This document shows positions 22,198 to 23,059 of a DNA stretch of 23,059 nt, piece by piece (the first letter of the stretch is position 1; each line of letters begins with the position of its first letter). The notes beneath the pieces were generated by a model. It did not search any database and was not told the origin of the DNA. It was given only the letters and a program-made list of their open reading frames with translations. The stretch covers positions 1 through 23,059 of the forward strand of contig UQIG01000031.1 in the NCBI GenBank assembly GCA_900541135.1, in the 5' to 3' direction. Source of the stretch: an uncultured Collinsella sp. (GTDB taxonomy: Bacteria; Actinomycetota; Coriobacteriia; Coriobacteriales; Coriobacteriaceae). The position numbers and the translations under genes are program-made.

Positions 22198-22536
22198 CCT
22201 CAGGCGATTTGGGCGAGTTGATGCCTACAATCTGCGCGCAAATTCAAATATAGTTGTCTGAACATTACGCTTCCAACCACCGATGGGCTAAAGATATTCT
22301 CATCAGTTTGGCAGGGTATTACTCCCGGTAAATGACCTACCGCTCATGGTCGATTTTCGACTGTTTACAGGATGTTTACTCTTGAGCAAAATGTTGTGCA
22401 AATAAATCTAATGCCATTAAAAAATGATAGACAACTATATTACCAGCAGAAACAAAAAATAGATAGCGAATAAACGAAGGTAAACCTGAGCAAATGTCAA
22501 GAGAATTGAGAATTCGCTACAAAACAATCGGTTATC
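22198..22536. other. AT-rich intergenic region with several small repeats, no gene
   Basis: No plausible gene. The sequence turns abruptly AT-rich at about 22240. It contains the inverted repeat pair described at 22247-22441, small palindromes (CGGTA...TACCG at 22326-22342; GTCGAttTTCGAC), a direct repeat GTTTAC-n5-GTTTAC (about 22363) and TGAGCAAAATGT / TGAGCAAATGT. These look like control sequences for the downstream secreted protein, or the edge of an acquired segment. Confidence 0.5.
22247..22441. repeat. 13-bp perfect inverted repeats flanking about 170 bp
   Basis: AATATAGTTGTCT at 22247-22259 is mirrored exactly by AGACAACTATATT at 22429-22441. The enclosed segment is AT-rich and non-coding, with weak promoter-like boxes (TTGAGC at 22382, TCTAAT at 22407). 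Size and place, upstream of a surface-type gene, resemble an invertible promoter or a small mobile element. No recombinase gene is in view. Confidence 0.5.
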
Positions 22537-22602
22537 TTGTTTAGATGTTCAAACAATCGCTACAATATGGATTACTAAGCGTGCGCAATTACAGATTGCG
22601 CA
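22537..22602 (+). promoter_or_regulatory. Promoter and leader hairpin of the secreted protein gene
   Basis: TTGTTT (22537-22542) and TACAAT (22561-22566) with an 18-bp spacer form a good promoter. Just downstream, TGCGCAAT (22582-22589) pairs perfectly with ATTGCGCA (22595-22602) around TACAG, at the start of the expected transcript. It could be an operator or an mRNA 5' stabiliser. The strong ribosome site GGGGAGGAG lies further down, before 22657. Confidence 0.55.
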
Positions 22603-22656
22603 GATACGTTTGATAGTGAAAGAGCAAGATCGCGGTCTCTTGGGGAGGAGACATCG

Positions 22657-23010
22657 ATGAAAGCAAATTCAGACAAATCTAAACAGAGTAATAAAGCGAC
22701 GCGCCGTGTACTGGCAGGCGTCTTGTGCGGAGCCTCCGTTTTGAGCCTGGTACTGTCGCTCGTCATGCCCCCGATCTCTCAGGCTATTGCCAACGATGCC
22801 CAGACGGTTTCTGCCGAGGAAACCGTAACGGCTGGTGGTTCCTCAACTGAGTCTACTGATGTAGAAAACACCAACAACGGGGATACCGAAAAGCAGAATA
22901 GCAGCGATGCCGAGAATGAGGCGAACGAGGATACCGTTGCACCAGACTCGACAGCCGATGACGCGGAGGCCGAGAGCGCTGCGCAGCCCGCGGATGATGG
23001 ACAGTGTTAG
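22657..23010 (+). CDS. Secreted acidic low-complexity protein, possibly a truncated surface protein
   Basis: 117 aa with a very strong ribosome site (GGGGAGGAG). Residues 1-16 are basic and Ser/Asn-rich, 17-45 are a Sec signal peptide (RRVLAGVLCGASVLSLVLSL ending SQAIA, likely cut there), and 46-117 are an unstructured Thr/Ser/Glu/Asp/Ala-rich stretch ending at Cys117. The Cys in the signal does not fit a lipobox. No sorting signal, repeat or folded domain follows, although the front end is typical of large wall-anchored adhesins of gut Actinobacteria. The frame stays open after the TAG to the window edge, so this may be a nonsense-truncated gene or a short natural secreted peptide. Confidence 0.6.
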   Translation: MKANSDKSKQSNKATRRVLAGVLCGASVLSLVLSLVMPPISQAIANDAQTVSAEETVTAGGSSTESTDVENTNNGDTEKQNSSDAENEANEDTVAPDSTADDAEAESAAQPADDGQC

Positions 23011-23059
23011 CGTCGGATTATTTTAGCCAAATATAGTCGGCCGAGATTGACCAATCCCG

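Overview
The window looks like a chromosomal segment of a high-GC, anaerobic gut actinobacterium, most likely Collinsella or a close relative in the Coriobacteriia. The reasons are a strongly GC-rich third codon position, short intergenic gaps, an Fe-S/flavin/FAD enoate-reductase-type enzyme, an orphan OmpR-type regulator resembling actinobacterial GlnR next to a glutamine synthetase gene, and abundant short palindromic intergenic repeats. The taxonomic call is inference from gene style, not from a marker gene.

Layout. 1-110 is the tail of an unidentified Cys-rich protein. 213-2162 encodes a 649-aa flavin oxidoreductase of the 2,4-dienoyl-CoA/enoate reductase family. 2192-3957 is an accessory patch: a solitary AAA-type ATPase on the minus strand with 10-bp tandem repeats before its start, a decayed gene end, and a 162-bp inverted-repeat element. 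3958-5798 holds two regulators (GntR/FadR type and LacI type). 5852-7983 is a nitrogen-control pair: a glutamine synthetase-like gene behind a GlnR-box-like motif, then a GlnR-like regulator. 8192-9658 is a membrane-anchored HtrA protease. A 204-bp element with 29-bp terminal inverted repeats follows, then ligA (10107-12335). 12394-14271 carries two toxin-antitoxin modules (Phd/PIN and YefM/RelE type) lying between two copies of the same decayed gene tail and its terminator. 14272-15618 is a MATE exporter on the minus strand with a MerR-type promoter. 15936-16973 is a solitary nuclease-fold protein sandwiched between two directly oriented copies of a 65-bp palindrome. 17209-19558 is a molybdenum cofactor operon: moaA, then a MoaC-MobB fusion. 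19824-22151 contains an MFS transporter and a Cof-type HAD phosphatase. The last 900 bases are AT-rich and lead into a short secreted acidic protein that may be the front of a broken surface protein.

How the parts relate. The clearest functional units are the Mo-cofactor operon, the glutamine synthetase/GlnR-like pair and the two TA modules. The most unusual gene is the glutamine synthetase-like protein: by alignment from memory with bacterial GSI it lacks three of six metal ligands although the rest of the fold is well conserved. The most unusual non-coding feature is the density of palindromic repeats. There is a 65-bp family (three copies), a CCACCACAAAGG hairpin family (four copies), two further GGGGAC-loop hairpins, and two MITE-like elements, all intergenic.
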